From Streptomyces sp. PsTaAH-137 (GTDB lineage: Bacteria; Actinomycetota; Actinomycetes; Streptomycetales; Streptomycetaceae), in NCBI RefSeq assembly GCF_003259365.1, contig NZ_QLLY01000013.1, forward strand, positions 182,812 to 246,811: a DNA stretch of 64,000 nt. The letters are read 5' to 3'. The position numbers were made by a program, and so were the translations under genes. How positions within the stretch are numbered: position 1 is the first letter of the stretch; each line of letters begins with the position of its first letter. Below, in pieces: positions 35,802-44,596 of this stretch. The notes beneath the pieces are model-generated. The model had not been told where the DNA came from, ran no database searches, and worked only from the letters and a program-made list of their open reading frames with translations.

Positions 35802-37070
35802 TTATGAGCGTACGGGGATGCCCTGGCCGCGCTCTCCTCTGGAGCCGTCCACCGAGGACCCAGGCGCGGAGCGCACGGGCCGCAGCAGCAGCCACGCCCC
35901 GCACACCAGCGTGATCGCCTGCGCCCCCGCGAGCAGCGCGAACCCGGCGCCGAAGCCGTGCCCTCCGCTCGCCGCGATCGCCACACCCATCAGCGTCGGC
36001 ATGAACGCGGAGACGAGATTGCCGACCCCGTTCACGACGCCGTACGCGCTGCCCACGAGCCGGGCGGGCGCGCAGTGCTGGACGAGGGTGGGGATCGCCG
36101 GGCCCTGGAGCCCCCAGAAACCGCCCGCGAGGACCATGCCCGTCGCGACGACGACATCGCTGTGCGCGGCCGCGACCACGAGCACGCACACCGCGGTGCC
36201 GGCGGACCCCACGACGAAGGGCAGCGCGAGCAGCCGCACGGGCAGCCGGTCGAGCAGCAGCCCGCCCAGGAACCCCGAGACCAGCGACATCAGGAACGGC
36301 AGCGACGACACCAGGCCCATCGCGCCCAGCGAGAAGTGCCGCTCCTGGAGCAGGAACGAGGGCAGCCAGGCGCTCGACCCCCACAGGTAGGCGAGGGTCG
36401 CGATCTCGATGAGCAGGACGGGTGCCAGGCGCGGCATCGCCAGCGCGCCCTTCAGGGTGGCGCCGAACCCGGGCCGGTGGGCCGCCGCGACGCCCCGGCC
36501 CCGGACGCACAGGGCGATCAGCGGCAGCCCGATCACCGCGTTCAGCGCGGCGAGCGCCAGGAACGAGGTGTGCCAGTCGAAGTGGTAGACCAGGTACGTG
36601 ATCAGCGGCAGCCCCGCCGCCGTGCCCAGCGAGACGCCCATCGAGCTGACCGCGTTGGGCCGGCCCGCCTCGTGCGGGGCGAAGTGCTCACGCACGTACA
36701 TGGTCTTGAGGGAGAACAGCGGTCCCTCGGCGCCGCCGAGCAGGGCGCGCAGCACCGTCAGGGTGAGCGCGCCGAGCGCGTACGGCGACAGCAGGGTCAT
36801 CACCGACCACAGGGCCACGCTGACGAACAGGCCGCGCCGCACACCGAGCCGGGTCTCGTACAGCGGGGTGAGGAAGAACGCGGCGAGGCCGTAGCCGACC
36901 AGGAACACGGTCGACAGGGCGCCCTGGGCGATCCGGTCGCCGGTGATGCCGAAGTGGTCGGTGAACGCCTCGTCGGTGATGAGGACGGAGACGTTCACCC
37001 GGTCCACGTAGCTGATCAGGACGATGACCAGCAGGCTGAGCACCCCCGCCCAGCGTGCCCTGGGACTCAT
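35802..37070 (-). CDS. MFS transporter, anion:cation symporter type
   Basis: This 422-residue protein has about 12 predicted membrane helices. It begins MSPRARWAGVLSLLVIVL, and YVDRVNVSVL in the first helix is typical of the ACS family that takes up organic anions, often aromatic acids or sugar acids. Its ATG overlaps the Rieske oxygenase stop by four bases, tying uptake to the oxygenase. The substrate is presumably the compound degraded by the island (inference). Confidence 0.9.
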   Translation of the reverse strand: MSPRARWAGVLSLLVIVLISYVDRVNVSVLITDEAFTDHFGITGDRIAQGALSTVFLVGYGLAAFFLTPLYETRLGVRRGLFVSVALWSVMTLLSPYALGALTLTVLRALLGGAEGPLFSLKTMYVREHFAPHEAGRPNAVSSMGVSLGTAAGLPLITYLVYHFDWHTSFLALAALNAVIGLPLIALCVRGRGVAAAHRPGFGATLKGALAMPRLAPVLLIEIATLAYLWGSSAWLPSFLLQERHFSLGAMGLVSSLPFLMSLVSGFLGGLLLDRLPVRLLALPFVVGSAGTAVCVLVVAAAHSDVVVATGMVLAGGFWGLQGPAIPTLVQHCAPARLVGSAYGVVNGVGNLVSAFMPTLMGVAIAASGGHGFGAGFALLAGAQAITLVCGAWLLLRPVRSAPGSSVDGSRGERGQGIPVRS

Positions 37071-38080
37071 GCCGTGGCCTGGGCCTCGGCGCCCCCTCGG
37101 TACAGGCGGCGCAGCCGGACCACGCCGAGATCGTGCTGGTACAGGTTCTCCTGCTGGTCGGCGTCCGCGGGCATCGCCTCCAGCATCACCCGGTCCTGCT
37201 CCAGGACCTCCCAGTGGCGCTTCTCGATCAGCGTCTTGTACAGGAACCGCCAGGTGTCGCGCTCCCAGCCCTGGACCGTGCGGTAGCGCCAGAAGAAGAC
37301 GGCGCAGCGCTCGGCGTCGACCGGGCGGACCATGCCGACGATGCCGAACGGGCCGCCGGGGCCGGCCGACGGCGGGTAGGGGATCGACAAGTCGACCCAG
37401 TCGACGCCGGTGCGGCACAGCTCGACCCAGTCGAAGTTGACGCCGCGCTGGTCGGTCTTCTCGAAGAAGTAGCCGCGGTCGGTCTCGCGGATGCGGAACT
37501 TGGCGGTGGTGTCACCGTCGAACATCGTGTGCGAGTCGTGGTGCAGGAACGCGCCGTGCATCGGGTCGAGCAGGTTCTCGACGGCGTACCGCCACGGCAC
37601 GTTCCACTCCGCGTAGCAGAGGATCGCCTCGGTGTCGGGGTCGGTCAGCGGCTCGGGCAGCGTCAGTTCGACCGGCGTCGGCTGCTCCTCGGTGCCGAAG
37701 TAGGCGAGGACGGCGCCGGACACCTCCTTGACGGGCAGCGAGACGACGAGCTGCTTGCCCTCCAGGTTGCAGCCGGGCAGGCCGGGCACGGAGGAGACGG
37801 TGCCGTCGGTCTCGACCTCCACGCCGTGGTACCAGCACGCCACCCGGTCGCCCAAGTGCTTGCCCAGCGACAGCGGGGCGCCGCGGTGCGGGCAGCGGTC
37901 GGCGAGCATGCTGAGGGTGCCGTCCGAGCGGCGGAACAGCAGCCACTGCTCGCCGAGGACGGTGACCTTGCGCATCGCGCCGGGCGCGACGAACGAGGAG
38001 GGGACGACCGGGTGCCACTGGCCGCGCAGGCCCGTCGCGTACAGGTGGTCGGCGGTCAGGGCGGGGGCTTTCGGGGTCAT
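37067..38080 (-). CDS. Rieske non-heme iron oxygenase, catalytic subunit
   Basis: These enzymes hydroxylate or demethylate aromatic rings using electrons from a reductase. In this 337-residue protein the Rieske cluster ligands are C63, H65, C82 and H85 (RCPHRGAP, ACWYHG), and the mononuclear iron site is D172, H175 and H180 in LLDPMHGAFLHH. The single-subunit size resembles the phthalate/vanillate group more than two-subunit dioxygenases. ATG 38080 is ten bases after GGAG; GTG 38089, overlapping the small gene upstream, is less well placed. The reductase lies two genes upstream. It is a likely first or early ring-hydroxylating step. Confidence 0.93.
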   Translation of the reverse strand: MTPKAPALTADHLYATGLRGQWHPVVPSSFVAPGAMRKVTVLGEQWLLFRRSDGTLSMLADRCPHRGAPLSLGKHLGDRVACWYHGVEVETDGTVSSVPGLPGCNLEGKQLVVSLPVKEVSGAVLAYFGTEEQPTPVELTLPEPLTDPDTEAILCYAEWNVPWRYAVENLLDPMHGAFLHHDSHTMFDGDTTAKFRIRETDRGYFFEKTDQRGVNFDWVELCRTGVDWVDLSIPYPPSAGPGGPFGIVGMVRPVDAERCAVFFWRYRTVQGWERDTWRFLYKTLIEKRHWEVLEQDRVMLEAMPADADQQENLYQHDLGVVRLRRLYRGGAEAQATA

Positions 38081-38085
38081 GGCGG

Positions 38086-38310
38086 TCACGCTCCCAGTCG
38101 GTGCATCTCGGCGCGGAAGGAGTCCTCGGTCCACGGGGCGCCGTCCGGCGCGGGGATCTGACGGGCGTTCAGCCCGCGGATGACGTCCGCGAGTTCGTGG
38201 CCGTCCTTGGTGAAGACCTCTTCGAGGGTGGCGGCCAGCTTCAGCTCGTAGGGCGACGGCTCGTGGGTGCGGGACTGGTGGATCTCCAGGTACGGCCAGT
38301 CGGTGGTCAT
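38086..38310 (-). CDS. Small recombinase-like HTH protein in oxygenase operon
   Basis: This 74-residue protein begins MTTDWPYLEIHQSRTHEP and ends in a helical stretch, GHELADVIRGLNARQIPAP...FRAEMHRLGA, that resembles the DNA-binding end of serine recombinases. Such proteins recur beside Rieske oxygenase genes, so a role in the oxygenase system rather than recombination is likely. GGGAG supports ATG 38310, though an ATG six bases earlier exists. The precise function is unknown. Confidence 0.75.
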   Translation of the reverse strand: MTTDWPYLEIHQSRTHEPSPYELKLAATLEEVFTKDGHELADVIRGLNARQIPAPDGAPWTEDSFRAEMHRLGA

Positions 38311-38347
38311 GTGCATCTCCCGGTGCGGGGTTCAGGTCTTGCAGGTC

Positions 38348-39292
38348 TCACAGGTCGAGGACGAGGCGGGAGCCGGCGGCGCAGCGCGAGACGCAGATCA
38401 TCATCGAGGCGTTCGCGGTGTGCTCGGCTTCCGAGAGCAGGAAGTCGCGGTGGTCGACGGCGCCGTCGAGGACCCGTGTCTCGCAGGAGCCGCAGATGCC
38501 GTCGCGGCAGGAGCTGGCGACGTCGAGGCCCGCCTGCTCGGCGGCCTCCAGGATCGAGGTGTCGGCGCCGACGGTGAGGGTGAGCCCGGAGGTGCGGCAC
38601 TCGACCTCGAACTCGCCGTCGTCCGTGGTCCGTTCGACGACCGGCGCGGAGAAGCGCTCGACGCGCAGCGCCGGTGCGGGGCAGACCGCCTCGACGGCGG
38701 CGAGCAGCGGTTCGGGTCCGCAGCAGTACACGAGGGTGTCGTCGGGCAGCCCGTCGAGCGCTGAGGCCAGGTCGATGTGGCCCAGCTCGTCCTGCGGTAC
38801 GAGCGTGACGTCGCCGTCCAGCGCGGCCAGCTCGTCGGTGAAGGCCATGGAGGCGCGCCCGCGCCCGCCGTAGACCAGGCGCCACCGCGCCCCGCGCCGG
38901 GCGGCCTCGCGGGCCATCGCGAGGATCGGGGTGACCCCGATGCCGCCCGCGACGAAGACGTAGCCGCCGGCGTCCTCCAGGGCGAAGTGGTTGCGCGGCT
39001 CGGACACGGTGACCCGCTGGCCGGGGCGCAGCGCGGTGTGGACGTGGCGCGAACCCCCGCGCGAGGACGGCTCGTTGAGCACGCCGATCCGGTACGTGCC
39101 GGTGGCGGCCGGGTCGCCGCACAGGCTGTACTGGCGGATCTGCCCGCCCACGTGCACGTCGATGTGGGCGCCCGGGGTCCAGGCGGGCAGCGGCTTGCCG
39201 TCCGGATGGATCAGCTCGACGGAGAGGACGCCCTCGGCCTCCCAGGTCATCCGCCGGACCAGCAGCTCCAGTTGACGGTCGGAGTCGGTCAT
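38348..39292 (-). CDS. Phthalate-dioxygenase-reductase type oxidoreductase
   Basis: This 314-residue electron-transfer protein takes electrons from NAD(P)H through a flavin to a [2Fe-2S] centre. The flavin site includes RQYSLCGDP, the nicotinamide site is VFVAGGIGVTPILAM, and a plant-type ferredoxin domain is at the C-terminus (SSCRDGICGSCETRVLDG and a distal ICVSRC). This order (flavin, NAD, ferredoxin) is that of phthalate dioxygenase reductase. It should feed the Rieske oxygenase encoded just downstream. Confidence 0.94.
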   Translation of the reverse strand: MTDSDRQLELLVRRMTWEAEGVLSVELIHPDGKPLPAWTPGAHIDVHVGGQIRQYSLCGDPAATGTYRIGVLNEPSSRGGSRHVHTALRPGQRVTVSEPRNHFALEDAGGYVFVAGGIGVTPILAMAREAARRGARWRLVYGGRGRASMAFTDELAALDGDVTLVPQDELGHIDLASALDGLPDDTLVYCCGPEPLLAAVEAVCPAPALRVERFSAPVVERTTDDGEFEVECRTSGLTLTVGADTSILEAAEQAGLDVASSCRDGICGSCETRVLDGAVDHRDFLLSEAEHTANASMMICVSRCAAGSRLVLDL

Positions 39293-39304
39293 GGTGGGTC
39301 CTCC

Positions 39305-40921
39305 TTACGTGCCGGGGATCTTCACGGGCGGGGTGAACGGGTTCTTCATCGGGCCGAGCGCCGCCAGGTCCACCTCGACGAGCACGGGCCCGTCGGAGCC
39401 CACGGCCTCCTGGATCACGGGGGCGGCGTGCTCGGCGTCCGCGATCCGCAGATACGGCAACCGGCAGGCGCGGGCGAGGAGTTCGAAGTCGGGCGTGGTC
39501 AGGTCGACTCCCGAGCGGCGGTCCGCGTACCGGTCCTGCATGTTGCGCAGCACGCCGTAGCCGCCGTCGTTGAAGACCAGCAGGGTCAGCCGGGGCCGTT
39601 CCTGGGCGAGGGTGAGGAGTTCACCGAGGTGGACGGCGAGCCCGCCGTCGCCCGCGATGACGACCGTCGGCCGCTCCGGGTCGGCGAGCGCGGCGCCGAT
39701 GCCCATGCCGAGTCCCTGGCCGATGCCGCCGCCGCGCGGGAAGACGTTCGCCCTCGGGTCGTACATCTCCAGGAGCCGGTTGCCCCAGCTGCTGGAGGGG
39801 ATGGTGACGTCGCGGGCGACGACCGCGTCCCGGGGGAGCGCGGCGCGCAGCGCGTCGCAGATGGCGGCTTGCGGGCCGATGGTGTCGTGGAGCGTCGCGC
39901 GCACCTCGGTACGGACCCGGCGGACACGGTCCGTCCACTCCGGGTCGGCCTGCCGGGCGTGGGGGAGCAGCGCCGCGAGGGTGGCGGCGGCGTCGCCGTG
40001 CAGGGCGTGCGCGACCGGGTAGACCCGGCCGAGCGCGGCCGCGTCGAGGTCGATCTGCACATGCGCCGCGGGGAGTTCGAGGCCGTAGTCGGCGGTCTCG
40101 TTCGACCGGAAGTGCGTGCCGACCGTGAGGAGCAGATCGGCGTCGGCGAGCAGGGCGCGGACCGCGGGTGTGGTCGCGAAGTTGCCGATGACCTGCGGGT
40201 GGTCCTCGGGCACCGCGCCGCGCCCGGAGTTGGAGGTGAGCAGTCCCGCCCCGGTCGCCTCGACGAGCGCGGCCAGTTCGGTACGGGCGTCGGTGGCGCC
40301 GCCGCCGGCCCAGATCAGCGGGCGCTCGGCGGCACGCAGCAGCTCGGTCGCGTCCGCGATGTCGGCGACCGGAAGCACGTCGGCCGGTGCCTCCCTCACG
40401 GCGTCCGTCTGGGCCGCGTACTGGAGGTCGATCGGCCACTCGACGCTCGCGGGACCGCCGGGCGAGGCCAGCGCGGCGCGCGCGGCCTCGCGCAGCACGC
40501 GGCCCGCGTCGTCGGCGGAGCCCACCGTGGCCGCGTACGCGGACACGGCGGTCAACATGCCGAGCTGGTCCTTCGTCTCGTGGATGAACCCGCGCCCGCT
40601 GCCGAGGAACCGGCTCTCCACCTGCCCGGTGACGTGCAGCACGGACGTGCCCGACGCGAGCGCCTCGATCAGCGATCCGGCCGCGTTGCCCGCGCCCGTC
40701 CCGGTCGAGCTGAGCGCGCAGCCGATCGAACCGCGCGCACGCCCGTAGGCGTCGGCGGCGTTCACGGCGCTCGCCTCGTGCCGCACGGGGACGAAGCGCA
40801 GCTCGCGGTCGACGGCCTCGACCAGCGGCAGATTGTGCACGGAGACGATCCCGAAGACCGTGTCGATGCCCAGTTCCTTCAGAACGGCGACGAGGAGGGC
40901 GCCTCCATCGGCGTACTTCAT
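39305..40921 (-). CDS. Thiamine-diphosphate enzyme of the acetolactate synthase/decarboxylase family
   Basis: This 538-residue protein has the three-domain TPP fold. Glu49 in VRHEASAVNAADAYGR is the cofactor-activating residue, and VVIAGDGGLAVHL with LLVFNDGGYG forms the Mg/TPP site. It resembles benzoylformate/2-oxo acid decarboxylases and carboligases. In this operon it could decarboxylate a 2-oxo acid arising from side-chain or ring cleavage, giving an aldehyde for the aldehyde dehydrogenase (inference). It is tightly packed between the reductase (12 bases) and an SDR (nine bases). Confidence 0.85.
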   Translation of the reverse strand: MKYADGGALLVAVLKELGIDTVFGIVSVHNLPLVEAVDRELRFVPVRHEASAVNAADAYGRARGSIGCALSSTGTGAGNAAGSLIEALASGTSVLHVTGQVESRFLGSGRGFIHETKDQLGMLTAVSAYAATVGSADDAGRVLREAARAALASPGGPASVEWPIDLQYAAQTDAVREAPADVLPVADIADATELLRAAERPLIWAGGGATDARTELAALVEATGAGLLTSNSGRGAVPEDHPQVIGNFATTPAVRALLADADLLLTVGTHFRSNETADYGLELPAAHVQIDLDAAALGRVYPVAHALHGDAAATLAALLPHARQADPEWTDRVRRVRTEVRATLHDTIGPQAAICDALRAALPRDAVVARDVTIPSSSWGNRLLEMYDPRANVFPRGGGIGQGLGMGIGAALADPERPTVVIAGDGGLAVHLGELLTLAQERPRLTLLVFNDGGYGVLRNMQDRYADRRSGVDLTTPDFELLARACRLPYLRIADAEHAAPVIQEAVGSDGPVLVEVDLAALGPMKNPFTPPVKIPGT

Positions 40922-40930
40922 GCGAACTCC

Positions 40931-41707
40931 TCAGAGGATGCCGCGGCCGACTCCGCCGCAGACGTCGATGCTGGTTCCGGTGATGTACGAGGCGCGCGGC
41001 GAGAGCAGCGCGACGATCGCGTACGCGACCTCCTCGGCGCGGCCGAGCCGGCCGAGCGCGATGCCCCGGTCGGCGGCCAGCTCCGCCTGCCAGTCCTCGT
41101 AGGACAGACCGGAGTCGGCGGCGGCGTGCCGGCGCGTCCACTGGCCGGTGTCGACGAGGCCCAGACAGACCGAGTTGACCCGGATGCCGTCGGCGGCCAG
41201 CTCGGTGGCGAGGGACTTGGAGAGGTTGAGGATGCCGGCGCGGGCGGCGCTCGTCGTGATCAGCCGGGTCTCGGGCTGCTTGGCGAGGACGGCGTTGACG
41301 TTGACGACGGACGCCGCGCCGGACGCGGCGAGGTGCTTCCGGGCCGCCTGAAGGGGGTTGAGGACGCCCGCGAACTTCAGCTCCAGCTCGTCGCGCCAGT
41401 CCTCGGCGGTGGTGTCGTCGAGCCGCTTCATCCGGGACTGCCCGGCGTTGTTGACGAGCCCGTCGATCCGCCCGCCGAACGCGTCGGCGGAGTCTGTCAC
41501 GAACTCCCGTACGGCGTCGGCGTCCCGCACGTCGCGGACGGCGGTGAACAGCCGGTCGTGGCTGCCGATACGGGCGAGCCGGTCGGCGTCGCGCCCGCAG
41601 GTGGCGACGTTCGCGCCCTCGTCGAGCAGGGCGCGGACCGTGGCCAGGCCGACGCCCGAGCTGCCTCCGGTGACCACATAGGTCCGGTCGGCGAGGCCCA
41701 GATCCAT
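40931..41707 (-). CDS. SDR-fold protein lacking the catalytic triad
   Basis: This 258-residue protein is clearly a short-chain dehydrogenase by fold: TGGSSGVG at 13-20 and NNAG at 87-90. But the active site is altered. Where the family has Ser, Tyr and Lys (S-x12-Y-x3-K), this protein has A139, T152 and R156, within NVNAV and TTSAARAG; the DNA confirms the reading. It may use other residues, act as a hydratase or isomerase, or be a structural partner of the next SDR (inference). It lies between the TPP gene and a normal SDR. Related SDRs without YxxxK exist, but I cannot assign a function. Confidence 0.8.
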   Translation of the reverse strand: MDLGLADRTYVVTGGSSGVGLATVRALLDEGANVATCGRDADRLARIGSHDRLFTAVRDVRDADAVREFVTDSADAFGGRIDGLVNNAGQSRMKRLDDTTAEDWRDELELKFAGVLNPLQAARKHLAASGAASVVNVNAVLAKQPETRLITTSAARAGILNLSKSLATELAADGIRVNSVCLGLVDTGQWTRRHAAADSGLSYEDWQAELAADRGIALGRLGRAEEVAYAIVALLSPRASYITGTSIDVCGGVGRGIL

Positions 41708-41738
41708 AACTTGGTTCTCCCGTATGTCAGTTCATGAG

Positions 41739-42479
41739 TCAGTTCATGGTGAATCCGCCGTTGACGGCGATCACCTGTCCGGTCAGGTAGCGGGACTCCT
41801 CGGAGAGGAGGAAGGCGGCGAGCCCGGTCAGGTCGTCGGGCTGCTGGGGGCGGGAGATCGCCCGGTTCGCGGCGTACAGACCGTGCCGTTCGGCCGGGAC
41901 CGTCTCGGTCGCCTCGCACTCGGTCAGGCCGGGCGCCAGCGCGTTCACCGTGATGCCGCGCTCGCCGAGTTCGCGGGCCATCGCCCGGGTGAGGGCGATC
42001 ACGGCGCCCTTGGAGGTGATGTAGTGCGCGAGCCGCGGGGAGCCGTAGAGGGCGGCGTCCGAGGCGATGTTGACGATGCGTCCGGTCGACCCGAACAGCG
42101 GGAGCAGGGCCTTCGCGACGAGCCACGGGCCGCGCGCGTTGACCGTCATCAGCCGGTCCCAGGCGGCGATGTCGATGTCCTGGAACTCCTTGCCGCCGAC
42201 GCCGTTGGCGAGCGCGGCGTTGTTCACGAGCCCGTACAGCGGGCCCAAAGCCCGTACCGCTGTGGCGAGTTCGTCGACGGAGGCCGGGTCGGCGACGTCG
42301 CACCGCACGAAGGTGGCGTCGATCCCCTCGCCCCGCAGGGTGTCCGCCGCGGCCGTGCCCCGCTCGGTGTCGACCTCGGCGACGACGACCCGGAAGCCGT
42401 CCTCGCCGGCCCGGCGGGCCATGGCCAGTCCCAGGCCACGGCCCGCCCCGGTCACGACGACCAGAGGGGCGTCAGTCAC
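41739..42479 (-). CDS. SDR family oxidoreductase with intact active site
   Basis: This 246-residue NAD(P)-dependent dehydrogenase has TGAGRGLG near the start, NNAA, the serine in VNIASDAA, and HYITSKGA with Tyr and Lys. The C-terminal LTGQVIAVNGGFTMN is standard. It starts with GTG and overlaps the cupin stop by eight bases. A dihydrodiol or alcohol dehydrogenase role after the Rieske step would fit (inference). Confidence 0.9.
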   Translation of the reverse strand: MTDAPLVVVTGAGRGLGLAMARRAGEDGFRVVVAEVDTERGTAAADTLRGEGIDATFVRCDVADPASVDELATAVRALGPLYGLVNNAALANGVGGKEFQDIDIAAWDRLMTVNARGPWLVAKALLPLFGSTGRIVNIASDAALYGSPRLAHYITSKGAVIALTRAMARELGERGITVNALAPGLTECEATETVPAERHGLYAANRAISRPQQPDDLTGLAAFLLSEESRYLTGQVIAVNGGFTMN

Positions 42480-42993
42480 GGGTCACGCCGTGCATCGGCG
42501 AGTACTCCGGGTACGTCGGCACCTGCGGCTTCTGGGTGCCGATGACGACGCAGAACAGGGCGTCGGTGTCGCCCTCGTTCTTCAGCGAGCGGGTCACCCC
42601 GGCGGGCACCACGATCATGTCGCGGTAGCCGAGGGTGCGGTACTCGACCTCGTCCGGGCCGCGGTGGATGCCCACGCGGACCTGGCCCTCCAGGACGAAG
42701 AACGCCTCCTCGACGTCGTGGTGGGTGTGGGCCGGGCCCTCGGCGCCGGGCTGGAGCAGCATGTTGGAGAACGTGAAGCCGCCGGACGGGATGATCCGCT
42801 TGTCGCCCTCGTGGTTGCCGGTGGCGCCGGAGCCCACGTAGCGGATCTGGCCGCGGCGGAACTGCGGGCCCGCCTTCTCCTGGAAGGACAGCGTGTCGAA
42901 GTCGGTGGCCCGGGAGTCCTTCGTGGCGATGAGCGAGTCGGTGTACGCGCCGAGGTTGCCGCCGTTGTCGTACTCGGTGGTGGTCAGAGGCAT
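42472..42993 (-). CDS. Cupin domain protein
   Basis: This 173-residue protein has a single cupin barrel. The first motif, AHTHHDVEEAFFVLEG, supplies two His and a Glu. In the second motif, VVPAGVTRSLKNEG, the usual His is Arg, so metal binding would rest on three ligands. Cupins in catabolic operons serve as dioxygenases, isomerases or oxygenase helpers; the choice cannot be made here. ATG 42993 lies five bases after the hydrolase stop. Confidence 0.85.
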   Translation of the reverse strand: MPLTTTEYDNGGNLGAYTDSLIATKDSRATDFDTLSFQEKAGPQFRRGQIRYVGSGATGNHEGDKRIIPSGGFTFSNMLLQPGAEGPAHTHHDVEEAFFVLEGQVRVGIHRGPDEVEYRTLGYRDMIVVPAGVTRSLKNEGDTDALFCVVIGTQKPQVPTYPEYSPMHGVTRD

Positions 42994-42998
42994 GGTGA

Positions 42999-43793
42999 TC
43001 AGCCCTTCCGTGCCCGCTGCGTGCGGGAGTTGGTGACGATGTGCAGGTGGGACAGGACCCAGGCGTTGAACCGCTCGGGCTGTTCCTGGTTGGCCAGGTG
43101 ACCGGCGTCCTTGACGATCACGTAGGCGGTCTTGTGCAGGCCCCCGGCGAGGACCTGGGAGGCCTCGACGCCGGTGACCGTGTCGCGGTCGCCGCACACG
43201 ACGAGCGCGGGCGCGGCGACGGCGGACAGTTCGGGGCGCAGATCGGCGCCGGCCATCGACGCGGCGGCGTACCCGTAGCCGGGCAGCCGCACCGCGTCGG
43301 CCATGGTGTCGACGACCCGCTCGACGAGCGCGGTGGGCGCCAGGTCGGAGACGAGGCGCGGGGCGCGCTTCTCGGCGAAGACCCGCGGCCCGGCCTCGGC
43401 CAGGTCGGCGACGCGTGCCCGCATCCCCGCGGCCTTCGCCTCGTCGGTGCCGGAGCCCGCGCTGGAGTCCGCGACGATCAGGGAGTCGACGAGCTCCGGG
43501 TGGCGGGTGGCGAGCCGCAGCGCGATCACACCGCCCCACGAGACCCCGAGCACATGGGCCGAGGCGCCGTGGGCGCGGATCACGTCGGCGGCGGCGTCCG
43601 CGAAGCCGTCCAGGTCGAGCGGCTCCTCCGGGTCGTCCGACCTGCCGTATCCGGGCGCGTCCCACGCGATGACCCGTACGTGTCCGGAGAGCCCGGCGAG
43701 CTGCGGGGCGAACGCCGCCGACGAGGAGCCGATGCCGTGCAGGCAGAGCAGCAGCGGGCCCTGTTCGCCCGCCGTCTCCAGGTGGACGCTCAC
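42999..43793 (-). CDS. Alpha/beta hydrolase, meta-cleavage-product type
   Basis: This 264-residue serine hydrolase has the nucleophile in LGVSWGGVIAL, the acid in VVCGDRDTVTG and the base in DAGHLANQEQPERFN. The pattern matches C-C bond hydrolases of meta-cleavage pathways (BphD/XylF/MhpC relatives) and esterases. An extradiol dioxygenase gene two positions upstream makes the C-C hydrolase role plausible (inference). The GTG start overlaps the upstream stop by four bases. Confidence 0.88.
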   Translation of the reverse strand: MSVHLETAGEQGPLLLCLHGIGSSSAAFAPQLAGLSGHVRVIAWDAPGYGRSDDPEEPLDLDGFADAAADVIRAHGASAHVLGVSWGGVIALRLATRHPELVDSLIVADSSAGSGTDEAKAAGMRARVADLAEAGPRVFAEKRAPRLVSDLAPTALVERVVDTMADAVRLPGYGYAAASMAGADLRPELSAVAAPALVVCGDRDTVTGVEASQVLAGGLHKTAYVIVKDAGHLANQEQPERFNAWVLSHLHIVTNSRTQRARKG

Positions 43794-44596
43794 AGGATCT
43801 GCCCCGACCGTCCGGCCAGCGCCGCCAGCGAGCGCAGCACCGCGTACGGCACGACCTGGCTGGTCGCCGGGTTGCCCGGATCGGGGCGGTGCGCCACCTC
43901 GAAGCGGTACGCGCCGTGCGCGCCGGACGCCTCGACGACGTGCCGGGTGAGGGTGGCGCCCGGATCGGCGACGACCCGGACCCGCACAGCGTCCAGGTCG
44001 CCGACGGCGAGCGCGACCGACGCCGCGACGTTGGTCGACTTGGGGAACTTCACCGGCACGTCGCGCGCGGTCCCGCTCATCACCTCGACCGGACCGGACG
44101 CCGCACGCATCCGCTCCAGCAACGCGTCGTCCATCCACGGCTGTTCGAGGGTCGAGGGCAGCTTGGTGGTGGTGAGGTGCACGGCGTCCAGCGGGCCCAG
44201 CGCCCGCACGGCCTGGAGCAGATCGAGGCCGCCGACCGCGCCGCCGGTGAAGTACACCCGGCCGGGACCGGCGGCGAGCAGCCGCTTGGCCAGCTCCTCG
44301 TCGGTCAGCGCCCCGGTGGACGCCACCAGCAGATCGGTGCCGGAGGTCAGGACGCGCTCGCCCCACTCCCGTACGACACCCTGGCCCGCGGCCTCCACGA
44401 TCAGATCGCAGCGGTCGATGGCCTCCTCGAAGGCGACCTGCGGCGCGGGCGCCGCCTCGCCGAGCGGGCGGTTGTCGACGATGCACGTCAACTCGGCGCC
44501 CTGGATGCCCTGTTCGGCGAGCGCGGTGCCGACGACACGGCCGATGGCGCCCCAGCCGACGAGTCCGACCTTCAGGGCCTTCAGTGTGCTGCTCAT
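43790..44596 (-). CDS. Aspartate-dehydrogenase-like (NadX-type) protein
   Basis: This 268-residue protein has an N-terminal Rossmann fold (KVGLVGWGAIGRVVG), the middle STGALTDEELAKRL region, and a C-terminal domain with KFPKSTNVAASVALA that matches aspartate dehydrogenases. These oxidise aspartate to iminoaspartate or run in reverse. In a ring-cleavage operon it more likely handles an amino- or imino-dicarboxylate, or an aldehyde, derived from the substrate (inference). It overlaps both neighbours by four bases, so it is an integral operon member. Confidence 0.87.
   Translation of the reverse strand: MSSTLKALKVGLVGWGAIGRVVGTALAEQGIQGAELTCIVDNRPLGEAAPAPQVAFEEAIDRCDLIVEAAGQGVVREWGERVLTSGTDLLVASTGALTDEELAKRLLAAGPGRVYFTGGAVGGLDLLQAVRALGPLDAVHLTTTKLPSTLEQPWMDDALLERMRAASGPVEVMSGTARDVPVKFPKSTNVAASVALAVGDLDAVRVRVVADPGATLTRHVVEASGAHGAYRFEVAHRPDPGNPATSQVVPYAVLRSLAALAGRSGQIL

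Noticed and set aside
38086..38310. Remnant of a serine recombinase or mobile element
   Set aside because: The short frame is complete, has a ribosome site and is packed within the oxygenase operon; a gene remnant would not be expected to be so placed.
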